The notes: a model not told the origin generated them from the letters alone. A stretch of DNA of 64,000 nucleotides from CAZRUA01 sp964603125 (GCA_964603125.1 CAZRUA010000001.1:124001-188000); one strand, 5' to 3'. Positions 23,877 to 32,999 are shown, counted from the stretch's first letter. A program made the numbers and translations.

Positions 23877-24890
23877 TTAGCTATTAATTGTTTTTTTATA
23901 CAAAGAACAAGCGAATTGAATTGAGTCGGGAATGGATTTAAATTGAATACCAATTGCTTCAATTATTTTTTTATTGCTAAAATAGTTTTTTTCCAAGGCG
24001 GATATAGCTGTGTCTTTTGTAATTCTTCGTTTTGAGCCTGTAAGTTTACTTATGATAAAATCACCGAAGCGCCCAATTTTTAAAATAGTTTTTCCAACTT
24101 TATATTTTGCTGGAGCTTTCCCAAACTCTTTATGAAACAAGTCAAAGACTTCTTTGTAATTTTTATTTTCCGAGTTGATGATAAATTTTTCGGCAAAATA
24201 ATTCCCTTCCATCAATGATATCATACTTTTTGAAACATCTCTAACATCAACGTAACCAACAATCCCTTCGGTATACACTTTAATTCCTTTTGCACATTCT
24301 GTTAGTAATTGCGAACTGCTTTGTCCCCAGCAACCTGGCCCTAAAATTACCGTTGGATTAACTATAACAACATTTAATCCTTCTTCACTTCCTCTCCATG
24401 CTTCGCGCTCTCCATTATACTTGCTAATGGCATAGTAACTATTGTTAGGAGACGATTTCCAAAAAACTTTTTCTGTAAATTCACCTTTATGATCATGATT
24501 ACTTAATGCTGCTACACTGCTTACATGACAAAACTTTTTAATCCCCAAGTCAAGAGCCACGTTAATCATATTGGCTGTGCCATTACTATTAATCGCTAAT
24601 AATTTATCAATATCTTTTTTATCAAACGAAACGAGTCCTGCACAGTGGTATACTTCGGTGCAGTCGGTCATTGCATCTTGCAGCGAAAATACATCTTCCA
24701 CATCACCATTTCTCCATATTATGTTTGATAAAAGTTCTTTGTAATTAGCTGAGTAAAAAGAGAAAATTTCCTCAACATTTTTTAAATTACTTGTCTCACG
24801 TTTTAGTGCAACTACTTTTTTGCCGTTAGTACATAAGTCATAGAGCAAATGTGCGCCAAGTAAACCCGTTCCTCCTGTTACAAAAATCAT
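23877..24890 (-). CDS. NAD-dependent epimerase/dehydratase family protein (extended SDR)
   Basis: The ATG at 24890 gives MIFVTGGTGLLGAHLL with the Rossmann motif at the very N-terminus and a protein of 337 residues. The catalytic pair is YYAISKYNGE (Tyr-x-x-x-Lys), and VNPTVILGPG is typical of extended SDRs such as dihydroflavonol-reductase-like or sterol-dehydrogenase-like enzymes. The substrate is not evident. The start shares one base with the upstream stop (TAATG), so it is translationally coupled to the PAP2-like gene. Pairing with a membrane lipid phosphatase suggests isoprenoid, lipid or cell-envelope metabolism. Confidence 0.85.
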   Translation of the reverse strand: MIFVTGGTGLLGAHLLYDLCTNGKKVVALKRETSNLKNVEEIFSFYSANYKELLSNIIWRNGDVEDVFSLQDAMTDCTEVYHCAGLVSFDKKDIDKLLAINSNGTANMINVALDLGIKKFCHVSSVAALSNHDHKGEFTEKVFWKSSPNNSYYAISKYNGEREAWRGSEEGLNVVIVNPTVILGPGCWGQSSSQLLTECAKGIKVYTEGIVGYVDVRDVSKSMISLMEGNYFAEKFIINSENKNYKEVFDLFHKEFGKAPAKYKVGKTILKIGRFGDFIISKLTGSKRRITKDTAISALEKNYFSNKKIIEAIGIQFKSIPDSIQFACSLYKKTINS

Positions 24891-25525
24891 TAGTAATATC
24901 CTCCTTTCAGTTTCCAGCAAACACTCAAAAATATTAACGTGCTTAGTGTGCCTAATAAAAATCCAATATAAACTTGTGAGTTGGTATGTGCTTGTAATTT
25001 TAATCGAGCAAAACCTGTTAAGCCTGCGATAAATATGATAAGGCAAATCCACCAAATAAAGTTAAAATGCATTGCAATTGATAAAGCAATGATTGAACCT
25101 AACAACCCCCCAATTCCTGTCATATGCGCACTAATTTTCCAGTATTTATTGACGACCATTGTTATTGCAATTGTAAAGGCTCCTGATAAAATGAACGAAA
25201 CAAAAATAAACGGTAACCTTTCATTTCCATATAATAGATAGGCAAAACCAATGTAAAACAAAATTGTTGAAATATAAGGAAGTGTCCTTTCTTCCTTGTT
25301 TTCTAGCTGTATGGAGTTGATGAGCTTTAAACGCTTCATAAATAAAATGTTTAACACTGGGAATAAACAGCATATTGTAAAGCAAACGCCTAATAAAATG
25401 AGTTTTGAACTTGGATTTAAAACAAGAGAAAATGGGTTACTTGAGTAAAGTAAAATTGCAAAGCCAAAAAACGGCATAAACAAAGGAAGAAATAGTATTG
25501 AAAATACTTTTGCTAAAAAGGTCAT
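24890..25525 (-). CDS. PAP2-like membrane phosphatase
   Basis: The 211-residue protein has about six membrane segments. The PAP2 superfamily motifs are present in modified form: a KEERTLP element near residue 76, ISAHMTGIGG (the S-x-H motif), and R-x4-QAHTNSQVYIG (the R...H motif). PAP2 enzymes dephosphorylate lipid phosphates or polyprenyl pyrophosphates at the outer leaflet. The first motif is shorter than the canonical K-x6-R-P, so activity should not be assumed. It is coupled to the following SDR gene. Confidence 0.7.
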   Translation of the reverse strand: MTFLAKVFSILFLPLFMPFFGFAILLYSSNPFSLVLNPSSKLILLGVCFTICCLFPVLNILFMKRLKLINSIQLENKEERTLPYISTILFYIGFAYLLYGNERLPFIFVSFILSGAFTIAITMVVNKYWKISAHMTGIGGLLGSIIALSIAMHFNFIWWICLIIFIAGLTGFARLKLQAHTNSQVYIGFLLGTLSTLIFLSVCWKLKGGYY

Positions 25526-25528
25526 ATA

Positions 25529-26080
25529 TTATGGTGGTAAAGGCCCTGAATATTGAACACAATTAATTTTAAACGAACATATTTTATGAAAATTAACGGT
25601 AAATGCGTTTACGGAATCTTTAATAGTTAAAATTGCATCAGGTGTATTTAACCACGTTTTTAAACATTGTTTATCAATTGCACTAGTTGTTTTGGTTGGC
25701 AAAGCGTATTGCTTTATCATTTTATTGTAATAAGTGTAATCTTTTTTAGTTTCATCTATTATACAATAAGTTCCTGCTGGTAATTTAAAATTACAGTTCC
25801 CTAATGAATCTGAAGTTAAACTTAAAATGATTTTTGATTTTAAATTATTGGTTTTTCCTCGCCTTACAAATAACTTTTTGTTTGCTAATGGATTTGGAGT
25901 GTTTAATTGATTAATTAAATCTTTCGGAGGTTGAGCCCCTCCGCAATAAGAACTTGTTTGTGTTACAGATAATGTAACGTTATATTTTTTAACGCTGGTT
26001 GAGGATATTAGAAAGAAGGCAATAGCTAATATTGTTAGCTTACCAAAATCTTTTAATTTAAAACCAAGTGTATTTTCCAA
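25529..26080 (-). CDS. Hypothetical exported protein with carboxypeptidase-regulatory-like pattern
   Basis: The 183-residue protein has an N-terminal hydrophobic segment (about residues 14-27) that acts as a signal or anchor. The mature part has SYCGGAQPPKDLI, KKLFVRRGKTN, LTSDSLGNCNFKLPAGTYCIIDE, and several paired Cys. The phrase 'D..GN..F.LPAGTY' resembles beta-sandwich carboxypeptidase-regulatory domains. The first 23 bases overlap the preceding porin-like gene, and only 3 bases separate its stop from the PAP2 start. The function is not recognised. Confidence 0.6.
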   Translation of the reverse strand: MENTLGFKLKDFGKLTILAIAFFLISSTSVKKYNVTLSVTQTSSYCGGAQPPKDLINQLNTPNPLANKKLFVRRGKTNNLKSKIILSLTSDSLGNCNFKLPAGTYCIIDETKKDYTYYNKMIKQYALPTKTTSAIDKQCLKTWLNTPDAILTIKDSVNAFTVNFHKICSFKINCVQYSGPLPP

Positions 26081-26723
26081 CGAGTCTAAAAATTTTCTCT
26101 AAAGGTAAGCGTTTTTTTATTCCAATGTGGTATGCTGCATCCATAATTCCAAATCCTAGTTCTGTTTTAGCAAATCTGTATCTAAATTCTCCAAAAACTT
26201 GAAAACCTTCTGAAAAATTTTTCTCAAATCCTAAACCAAGATTTAAACCAAGATATTGATGAGTTACGGTAGTATTGGCAGTATATAAATTGGCACTGTT
26301 ATTAAAGTCGTATTCGCCTGTAAAAAAACCTTGCAAGCGCTGAAAATACATCCCACTTATGGTATAAAACATCATGCTTTCATCTTTCATCTGGGCCATA
26401 AGTTGCAAATTAGCATCTGTTGTATATGATTTCATGTTTTTCCATGATTTATCAAGGTCAAATTTTGGAGTAAAATTGTATTCTAAATCAAATCTTAGGT
26501 AATCATTCTTTTCATAGAATAACCTTCCAAAATAACCCAAGCGATACGGACTTTGTCTGTAATTTCTAAAAATATTTACACTTGATAATCCACAGCCTGT
26601 TCCTAAATAAAAACCTTTTGTTGGTTCTGGTTGTTTTTTGACTGGTTTTTTAAGCTGTTTGGTTTGTGCAAATGCATTTCCCATGAGCATCAAAAGCAAT
26701 GTTAGGGTAATAAATTTTCGCAT
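26058..26723 (-). CDS. Outer-membrane beta-barrel protein
   Basis: The 221-residue protein has a signal peptide (ending NAFAQ), a short Lys/Pro-rich linker and then alternating amphipathic strands with aromatic girdle residues (GFYLGTGCGLSSVN, YFGRLFYEKNDYLRFDLEYNF, FQVFGEFRYRF). It ends in Phe (KYTWF), as outer-membrane barrels do. It is the first gene of the minus-strand envelope operon and is divergent from the second WG-repeat gene, with a 137-bp gap. Confidence 0.65.
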   Translation of the reverse strand: MRKFITLTLLLMLMGNAFAQTKQLKKPVKKQPEPTKGFYLGTGCGLSSVNIFRNYRQSPYRLGYFGRLFYEKNDYLRFDLEYNFTPKFDLDKSWKNMKSYTTDANLQLMAQMKDESMMFYTISGMYFQRLQGFFTGEYDFNNSANLYTANTTVTHQYLGLNLGLGFEKNFSEGFQVFGEFRYRFAKTELGFGIMDAAYHIGIKKRLPLEKIFRLVGKYTWF

Positions 26724-26815
26724 GACAAAATATTTTAATTAAAGGTACAAAATAGTTTTGTTACACTAAAGTGTTTTTTTGATAACTGGTTTTAGTATCG
26801 CGTTGGTATAATCCG

Positions 26816-26823
26816 TAATTTTG
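26816..26823 (+). promoter_or_regulatory. -7 box TAATTTTG upstream of WG-repeat gene
   Basis: TAATTTTG matches the TAnnTTTG consensus and lies 45 bases before the GTG start at 26861. No convincing -33 element was found at the usual distance. Confidence 0.4.
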
Positions 26824-26860
26824 TAGTAAAATCGCATAGTATATTTAATTTTCAAGTCGA

Positions 26861-28180
26861 GTGAAAAAACTCTTTTCCCTTTTTTTCCTAATAAGTGGTT
26901 ATTTAGGTTATTCTCAAGCAATAAGGTTTGAAGCGGATGGTTTATTTGGTATTATGGATGAGACAACTCAGCAAATAATATTTGAACCTAAATACGAGGA
27001 TATATACCTGTGCAATAATTTTGATGGTTACGCTGTGGCTAAGCAAAAAGGTAAATGGGGAATAATTGGCAAAGAGAAAAATCTTCTGGAAATTGAGTAT
27101 GAAATAAAACCAACTAGACATTGGGATGAAGTATGGGTTTTTAATATTGATGGTGGGTTTAGTTATTTAGATTCAGCATCTTTATTAGTATTAACCAAAA
27201 ACGATAAATATGGAATTGTAAATGCTATGGGCAAGCAAATAGTGCCTTTTGAGTACGATTTTATTGTATTTCCAGCAAATGCTTACGACTATTATTTTAT
27301 GGGAACTAAGGATGGAAAAACAGGCATGGTGGATTTGGCAGGAGATGTTAAAATTCCATTTAAATACAAGTCATATTCAGGTATGTGGAATGATGATTTG
27401 ATTTTTGAAACTTTGGATGGTAAGTTCGAATTTGTGAAAAAGCCTGTTATTTTAAATACGTTTGAAGCTTACGATTCACTTAGTGTTTTATGGCCAGTTG
27501 TAAGAGGGGAAATGATGGGAGCAATTAATAAAAAGGGTGAGGTTATTATTCCGTTTGATTATAATAGGGTACGAAATAATTGGGATGGTTTTTATGAGGT
27601 TGAACGAAATAATAAGCGCGGCTTGATGAATAAGGAAGGAAAGCTTTTGGTTCCAATTGAGTATAGTCAAATTGGAACAGTAACTTTTAAGAATATAATT
27701 GTTGAATTAAATGATAAATACGGATTATACGATATACGCGGCAAGCAACTTTTGGGTGCCGAATACGAATACATTAGTTTAGATAATTACTCTAATCTTG
27801 GAACAATGCGTTTGAATGCTAAAGATGCATTGATTGATACAACTGGTAAAATTGTGAGTAAATGGTACGATGAAATTGTAAATTATTCGGATTGGCCTAA
27901 ACCTATTACAAATGCGGGATTCCATGGCTTATTAAGTTTAGATGGTAAAAAAGAAATTTTAAAATGTGAGTATGCGTCAATAAGTAATAAATTTTTTAAA
28001 GATAAGTTGGTGTTGGTAAGAAATGGAGGAAAAGAAGGGATTTTTGATTTTAATGGCAAGCCGATTCTTAAAATCGAATTTAATGTGATACAGGAGTATA
28101 AATCTGAAACAAAGTCTTTTTATGTAAGTAATGGAAATGGCTTTTTTTGGGTTAATTACAAAGGACAGCCAATTAAATAA
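26861..28180 (+). CDS. Secreted WG-repeat protein (about ten repeats)
   Basis: The GTG start at 26861 is supported because a signal peptide follows at once (KKLFSLFFLISGYLGYSQA) and no in-frame ATG lies near. The 439 residues are almost wholly WG repeats of about 43-45 residues. Examples are KGKWGIIGKEKNLLEIEYE, NDKYGIVNAMGKQIVPFEYD, DGKTGMVDLAGDVKIPFKY, NNKRGLMNKEGKLLVPIEY, NDKYGLYDIRGKQLLGAEY and GGKEGIFDFNGKPILKIEF. The role is unknown; WG proteins are common exported proteins in this phylum. It lies opposite the envelope operon that holds another WG-repeat gene, so the two may be related paralogues. Confidence 0.8.
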   Translation: MKKLFSLFFLISGYLGYSQAIRFEADGLFGIMDETTQQIIFEPKYEDIYLCNNFDGYAVAKQKGKWGIIGKEKNLLEIEYEIKPTRHWDEVWVFNIDGGFSYLDSASLLVLTKNDKYGIVNAMGKQIVPFEYDFIVFPANAYDYYFMGTKDGKTGMVDLAGDVKIPFKYKSYSGMWNDDLIFETLDGKFEFVKKPVILNTFEAYDSLSVLWPVVRGEMMGAINKKGEVIIPFDYNRVRNNWDGFYEVERNNKRGLMNKEGKLLVPIEYSQIGTVTFKNIIVELNDKYGLYDIRGKQLLGAEYEYISLDNYSNLGTMRLNAKDALIDTTGKIVSKWYDEIVNYSDWPKPITNAGFHGLLSLDGKKEILKCEYASISNKFFKDKLVLVRNGGKEGIFDFNGKPILKIEFNVIQEYKSETKSFYVSNGNGFFWVNYKGQPIK

Positions 28181-28217
28181 AATCCCGCTTTTAGCCTTAT
28201 TTCTTGCTAAAAAACCT

Positions 28218-28225
28218 TATTTTTG
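28218..28225 (+). promoter_or_regulatory. -7 box TATTTTTG upstream of asnS
   Basis: TATTTTTG matches TAnnTTTG and begins 27 bases before the asnS ATG. A small inverted repeat (TTTTAGC / GCTAAAA, 28189-28195 with 28206-28212) lies directly upstream. Confidence 0.45.
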
Positions 28226-28244
28226 TTACCCTTAATGAAAATTT

Positions 28245-29681
28245 ATGAGCAAGAGAATTAAAGTAAAAGAATTATTACAGTCCGAACAAACAGGACACGA
28301 AATTACAGTTAAAGGTTGGGTGCGTACTTTTCGTAACAATCAGTTTATTGCATTAAATGATGGTAGTACAAATAATAATATTCAAATAGTTGTTGATTTT
28401 GAAAATACAGTTGAGTCAGTTTTAAAACGTATAACAACTGGTGCAGCTGTTGGTGTAACAGGTACTTTAGTCCCTTCACAAGGTAAAGGACAAAAAGTAG
28501 AAGTTGTTGCTAAAACAATTGAAATTATTGGTGATTCTGATCCAGAAAAATTTCCTTTACAACCCAAAAAACATTCGTTAGAATTTTTGCGAGAAATTGC
28601 ACATTTACGTTTCCGCACTAATACATTCGGAGCTGTATTCCGCATACGTCATTCTTTAGCTTATGCAGTACACAAGTTTTTCAATGATAAAGGGTTCGTT
28701 TATTTACATACGCCAATTATTACTGCAAGTGATGCTGAAGGTGCGGGAGAAATGTTCCATGTTACTAATTTTGATATTAAAAATCCACCTTTAGATGAAG
28801 CTGGAAATATTGATTACAAACAAGATTTCTTTGGCAAGGCTACAAACCTTACAGTTTCGGGCCAATTAGAGGGTGAGCTAGGAGCTATGGCTTTTGGTGA
28901 TATTTACACTTTTGGTCCAACTTTTAGAGCTGAGAATTCGAACACAACTCGTCACTTGGCTGAGTTTTGGATGATTGAGCCAGAAATGGCGTTTTATGAT
29001 TTAAACGACAACATGGATTTAGCTGAAGAAATGTTGAAGTATTTAATTAAATATGCTTTAGATCATAATTTAGAAGATGTTGAGTTTTTATCACAGCGCT
29101 TAGCCGAAGAGGAAAAGCAAAAGCCACAAGCTGAGCGCAGTGAAATGACATTGTTAGAGAAGTTAAAATTCTGTTTGGAGAATGATTTTGAAAGAGTAAC
29201 GTATACTCAAGCAATCGAAATTTTACGTGAATCAAATCATAACAAAAAGAAAAAATTCACTTATTTAATTGATAAGTGGGGAGCTGATTTACAGAGCGAA
29301 CACGAGCGCTATTTAGTGGAGAAACATTTTAAAAAGCCGGTTATTTTAACAGATTACCCTAAGGAGATAAAAGCTTTTTATATGCGTCAAAACGATGATG
29401 GCAAAACTGTTCGTGCAATGGATATTTTATTCCCAGGTATTGGCGAAATTATCGGTGGCTCGCAACGTGAAGAGCGTTTAGAGTTGTTGGAAAACAGAAT
29501 GAATGAAATGCATATTCCTACCGAGGAATTGTATTGGTATTTGGATACAAGAAGATTTGGCGCTTGTCCGCATGCTGGATTTGGCTTAGGTTTCGAACGT
29601 TTGGTGTTATTTGTAACAGGTATGACCAACATTCGTGATGTTATTCCTTTCCCAAGAACACCTAAAAACGCTGAGTTTTAA
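28245..29681 (+). CDS. asnS: Asparagine--tRNA ligase
   Basis: AsnS charges tRNA-Asn. The 478-residue class II synthetase has an N-terminal OB-fold anticodon-binding domain (GHEITVKGWVRTFRNNQ). The catalytic domain carries SDAEGAGEMFHVTNF, motif 2 FRAENSNTTRHLAEFWMIEPE, and motif 3 GFGLGFERLVLFVTGM followed by IRDVIPFPRTP. The phrase AENSNTTRH and the length fit AsnRS rather than AspRS. It heads a plus-strand run with mrp and a NifU-like gene, with 38 bases to the next start. Confidence 0.96.
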   Translation: MSKRIKVKELLQSEQTGHEITVKGWVRTFRNNQFIALNDGSTNNNIQIVVDFENTVESVLKRITTGAAVGVTGTLVPSQGKGQKVEVVAKTIEIIGDSDPEKFPLQPKKHSLEFLREIAHLRFRTNTFGAVFRIRHSLAYAVHKFFNDKGFVYLHTPIITASDAEGAGEMFHVTNFDIKNPPLDEAGNIDYKQDFFGKATNLTVSGQLEGELGAMAFGDIYTFGPTFRAENSNTTRHLAEFWMIEPEMAFYDLNDNMDLAEEMLKYLIKYALDHNLEDVEFLSQRLAEEEKQKPQAERSEMTLLEKLKFCLENDFERVTYTQAIEILRESNHNKKKKFTYLIDKWGADLQSEHERYLVEKHFKKPVILTDYPKEIKAFYMRQNDDGKTVRAMDILFPGIGEIIGGSQREERLELLENRMNEMHIPTEELYWYLDTRRFGACPHAGFGLGFERLVLFVTGMTNIRDVIPFPRTPKNAEF

Positions 29682-29719
29682 GAACGAAGTTTTAGATTTA
29701 CATATTAGCTTTTATTAAA

Positions 29720-30799
29720 ATGATAACAAAAGAGAAAGTACTAGAAGCATTGAGTTACGTTGATGATCCGGATTTAAAAAAGGATTTAGTAACTCTTGGA
29801 ATGATTGAGGATGTTGTAATTGAAGGAAAGAACGTTTCTTTTACGGTTGTGCTAACAACACCTGCTTGCCCTATGAAAGAGATGATTCATAAGGCTTGTG
29901 TAAATGCAATTTTACATTTTGTAGATAAGGAAGCTAATGTTAATGTAAACATGTCTTCTCGCGTAACAACAAAGCGCGAAGATAGTAAGCAAGCTCTTCC
30001 TAAGGTTAAAAACATAATAGCCATTGCATCTGGTAAAGGTGGAGTAGGTAAGAGCACCGTTGCAAGTAATTTAGCAATTGCTTTGGCGCAAAGAGGAGCT
30101 AAGGTTGGTTTAATTGATGCAGATATTTATGGTCCATCACAGCATATTATGTTTGATGTTGAGCATGAGAAACCAGCTTTAAGAAATGTAGATGGGGTTA
30201 ACAAAATGGTTCCTGTAGAAAGTTATGGGGTTAAATTGTTGTCCATTGGTTTTTTTGCAGAAACAAATCAGGCGGTAGCATGGAGAGGCCCAATGGCAAC
30301 TCGCGCACTAACTCAATTAATTACTGATTCGGATTGGGGCGAGTTAGATTATATGCTAATTGATTTACCTCCTGGTACTGGAGATATTCATTTAACTCTT
30401 GTTTCAGCTGTTCCATTAACTGGTGCAATTATAGTTAGTACACCTCAAACCATTGCTTTAGCAGATGTGCGTAAGGGTGTGGGGATGTTTAGGATTCCAA
30501 CTATTAACGTGCCTGTTTTAGGTATAGTTGAAAATATGTCGTATTTCACGCCAGCTGAGTTACCTGATAATAAATATTATATTTTTGGTAAAGATGGCGC
30601 TAAAGATTTGGCCGAGGAATTGAACATTCCTTTATTAGGACAATTACCTTTGGTACAAAGTGTGCGTGAAGCAGCTGATGCGGGCCGCCCATGTGTATTG
30701 CAAGAAACAACACCTCAGGCTTTGGCTTTTTATGAGTTAGCTCAAAATGTTGCACAACAAGTTGCTATTAAAAATGCACAAGTGGTTGAAACCGTTTAA
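29720..30799 (+). CDS. Mrp/NBP35 family Fe-S cluster carrier ATPase
   Basis: The 359-residue protein has an N-terminal MIP18/DUF59-like domain (about 1-85, YVDDPDLKKDLVTLGM) and a deviant Walker-A ATPase domain (ASGKGGVGKSTVASNLA, DADIYGPSQ, DLPPGTGD). Mrp proteins load or transfer Fe-S clusters. The usual Cys-x-x-Cys near the C-terminus is not present: the matching site after VENMSYF reads TPAELPDNKYY. This variant seems common in Bacteroidota, so function may be kept by other means. A NifU-type scaffold gene follows 26 bases later, which supports an Fe-S role. Confidence 0.88.
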   Translation: MITKEKVLEALSYVDDPDLKKDLVTLGMIEDVVIEGKNVSFTVVLTTPACPMKEMIHKACVNAILHFVDKEANVNVNMSSRVTTKREDSKQALPKVKNIIAIASGKGGVGKSTVASNLAIALAQRGAKVGLIDADIYGPSQHIMFDVEHEKPALRNVDGVNKMVPVESYGVKLLSIGFFAETNQAVAWRGPMATRALTQLITDSDWGELDYMLIDLPPGTGDIHLTLVSAVPLTGAIIVSTPQTIALADVRKGVGMFRIPTINVPVLGIVENMSYFTPAELPDNKYYIFGKDGAKDLAEELNIPLLGQLPLVQSVREAADAGRPCVLQETTPQALAFYELAQNVAQQVAIKNAQVVETV

Positions 30800-30825
30800 T
30801 TTTTAGTACTTTTATAGGAGCAATT

Positions 30826-31068
30826 ATGAAGAAGGAAATTTTAAATAAAGTAGAAGAGGCATTATCATCAATCCGCCCATATCTTGAGGCTGATGGTGGT
30901 AACGTAGAAGTTGTTGAAATTACTGACGATAATATTTTGAAGGTTGAAATGACTGGGGCTTGTAAAACATGCAGTATGAGCCACATGACAATGCGCGCAG
31001 GTATTGAAGAAACAATTAAACGTGCTGTTCCTGAAATTAAGCAAGTAATTGCAGTTAATGCCAATTAG
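30826..31068 (+). CDS. NifU C-terminal-domain Fe-S scaffold protein
   Basis: The 80-residue protein is a stand-alone NifU_N-less, Nfu-type domain: RPYLEADGGNVEVVEI and the cluster-binding C-K-T-C in TGACKTCSMSHMTM. Such proteins hold a [4Fe-4S] cluster between two monomers and hand it to client enzymes such as IspG or AcnA. It lies directly after mrp. Length is normal for the short form. Confidence 0.9.
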   Translation: MKKEILNKVEEALSSIRPYLEADGGNVEVVEITDDNILKVEMTGACKTCSMSHMTMRAGIEETIKRAVPEIKQVIAVNAN

Positions 31069-31105
31069 TTTGGTTTACTTTTTGTAAAACGAATTCAAAA
31101 CTATA

Positions 31106-31804
31106 ATGAAGAATTCTATTACATTTCTCTTTTTTTTATTCCCACTTTTTTCAAAGGCTCTACCTGTGTTCGATTTAAATGTTTATACAGGTGAGAAAAT
31201 AGCTATCCATGGTTTCTATTATTGGAATCAAATAAACATAGCTTCAAACGACACCAATATTAGCGCAACAGTATCTTCTGCAAAAACAAATTTTTGTAGT
31301 TTAAAGCCTGGCGATTATACAATAACCATTACTTCTCGTTTTGGAAATATAGTGAGGTATAGTAAAAAGTTAGGAGCAAAAAGGGTGGAGGAAATCAAGA
31401 TAAAAAGTGTACCTAAATTTTATTCCAAGTCAACAGCACCTTATAAATTAGTTTCATTAATGAAGTTGGGCGACACTCTTCATGTTTTATATTCTGTTAG
31501 TGGAAATCCTCTTTTCTTTCCTGAAAGAATAATGATTGTTAAAATAGATAAAGGAATAAAATGTTATTTGTACACAGGGAAGGAGCAAAAGCTTGAAGAT
31601 GAGATGAACTGGACAGATGTGAAAATGAAATTTTTGGCGGATTGGGAAAACTCAAGTAAGAATATTGTATTACCTAAAGCAGCGTGCACAACAATAAGCT
31701 CATACACAATTATGTTGAATAAAAAATACTATTCCTATAACGATTACTCGTGCAGTTGGAACGGTTTTTACAAATTAAAAAAGGATTTGTTTACGGCTTT
31801 TTAA
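31106..31804 (+). CDS. Hypothetical secreted protein
   Basis: The 232-residue protein has a signal peptide (MKNSITFLFFLFPLFSKALP). The first half looks like a beta sandwich with a carboxypeptidase-regulatory flavour (SLKPGDYTITITSRFGNIVRYSKKLGA). The second half (VSLMKLGDTLHVLYSVSGNPL and onward) is not recognised. It follows the NifU-like gene by 37 bases but its content gives no link to Fe-S work. Its final 14 bases overlap the 3' end of the convergent helicase gene. Confidence 0.6.
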   Translation: MKNSITFLFFLFPLFSKALPVFDLNVYTGEKIAIHGFYYWNQINIASNDTNISATVSSAKTNFCSLKPGDYTITITSRFGNIVRYSKKLGAKRVEEIKIKSVPKFYSKSTAPYKLVSLMKLGDTLHVLYSVSGNPLFFPERIMIVKIDKGIKCYLYTGKEQKLEDEMNWTDVKMKFLADWENSSKNIVLPKAACTTISSYTIMLNKKYYSYNDYSCSWNGFYKLKKDLFTAF

Positions 31805-32999
31805 ATGGTTTCTTCTTAAAAAACTTTTTCTTCGGTTTATCCATTTGTTTTTCGGGTTCATAAGCAGGACATGGCCCTAAGCTTTCTGGAACTGGTAGTT
31901 TATTTATTTCTTCCCCTATTAAATCTTCTATTTTTCTGAATTTTTTTTGATCAGCTGGATTGATAAAGGATAAACCAGTACCGGTAGTTTCAGCTCTTGC
32001 AGTTCTTCCAATTCTGTGTATGTAGTCTTCTGCATCATTGGGCACATCATAGTTAATTACAAGTCCTATCGAATCAATGTCAATTCCGCGCGACATTACA
32101 TCTGTGGCAATTAAAATTTGTAAGGTTTTGTTTTTATATCTACGTAAAACTTCTATTCTTACATCTTGATCTAAGTCGGAGTGAATAGAAGCCACATTCA
32201 TTTTCATTCTTGCTAATTCGCGTTCAAGTTCCTTAACGGTTTCTTTGCGCGATGAGAAAACAATTATACTAGCTAATGTACTTCCTTGCAATAAATTCTT
32301 TAATAAAGGTAATTTCTGTTCATTAAAAACTACATAAGCGCCCTGCGTTACACCAGCTGCAGGTTTTGAGATAGCAATGTTAAGTTCAAACGGATTTTTA
32401 AGTATTTTTTTTGCTAAAGCTCGCATTTTTAATGGCATGGTTGCCGAAAACATGATTGCTTGAAAATTCTGGGGTAAAAAGGAAATTATTTTATTGATAT
32501 CATCATTAAATCCCATATCAAGCATTCTATCGGCTTCATCTAAAACTAAATGTTTTACGTTATCAAATTTTACATAACCAAGATTTAAATGTGAAATCAA
32601 TCTCCCTGGTGTTGCAATTATAATATTAGCTCCTTCGGTTAATGCATGTCTTTCTTGATCAAATGCAGCGCCAGTTCCCCCTCCGTAAATTGCCAATGAA
32701 CTTACTCCAGTAAAGTAGGCAAATCCTTGCATGGCCTCATCTATCTGAATGGCAAGTTCGCGCGTTGGCACAACAACCAGTGTATTTGTTGTATCACTAG
32801 GGTTTTCAATTAGTTTATTTATTATTGGCAGTAAAAATGCAGCAGTTTTACCGGTTCCTGTTTGTGCACAAGCAATTAAATCTTGATTGTTTAAAATAAC
32901 AGGAATTGCTTTTTCTTGAATTGGAGTTGCTGTTTTAAACCCCATGTATTGTAAGCCTTCAATAAGTTCGGGCTTTAAATTAAAATCGTTAAATGTCAA
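31791..32999 (-). CDS. DEAD-box RNA helicase (RhlE-like)
   Basis: The 402-residue ATP-dependent RNA helicase has the Q motif (GFKTATPIQEKAIP), motif I AQTGTGKT, Ia PTRELAIQ, II DEAD in VLDEADRMLDMGF, III SAT, and VI HRIGRTARAE. A short basic tail (KKKFFKKKPFKK) should add RNA affinity, as in RhlE. The start appears to be TTG at 32999 (plus-strand 32997-32999 reads caa), since the Q-motif region begins at once and no in-frame ATG is nearby. It is 6 bases downstream of the T9SS cargo gene and overlaps the convergent gene by 14 bases. Confidence 0.93.
   Translation of the reverse strand: MTFNDFNLKPELIEGLQYMGFKTATPIQEKAIPVILNNQDLIACAQTGTGKTAAFLLPIINKLIENPSDTTNTLVVVPTRELAIQIDEAMQGFAYFTGVSSLAIYGGGTGAAFDQERHALTEGANIIIATPGRLISHLNLGYVKFDNVKHLVLDEADRMLDMGFNDDINKIISFLPQNFQAIMFSATMPLKMRALAKKILKNPFELNIAISKPAAGVTQGAYVVFNEQKLPLLKNLLQGSTLASIIVFSSRKETVKELERELARMKMNVASIHSDLDQDVRIEVLRRYKNKTLQILIATDVMSRGIDIDSIGLVINYDVPNDAEDYIHRIGRTARAETTGTGLSFINPADQKKFRKIEDLIGEEINKLPVPESLGPCPAYEPEKQMDKPKKKFFKKKPFKKP

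Noticed and set aside
24891..25055. A 55-codon N-terminal extension of the SDR gene.
   Set aside because: The Rossmann motif belongs at the N-terminus, and the extension overlaps the PAP2-like gene.
28189..28212. Inverted repeat TTTTAGC / GCTAAAA before asnS as a terminator.
   Set aside because: The stem is AT-rich with no T run on the plus strand, so it is too weak to call.
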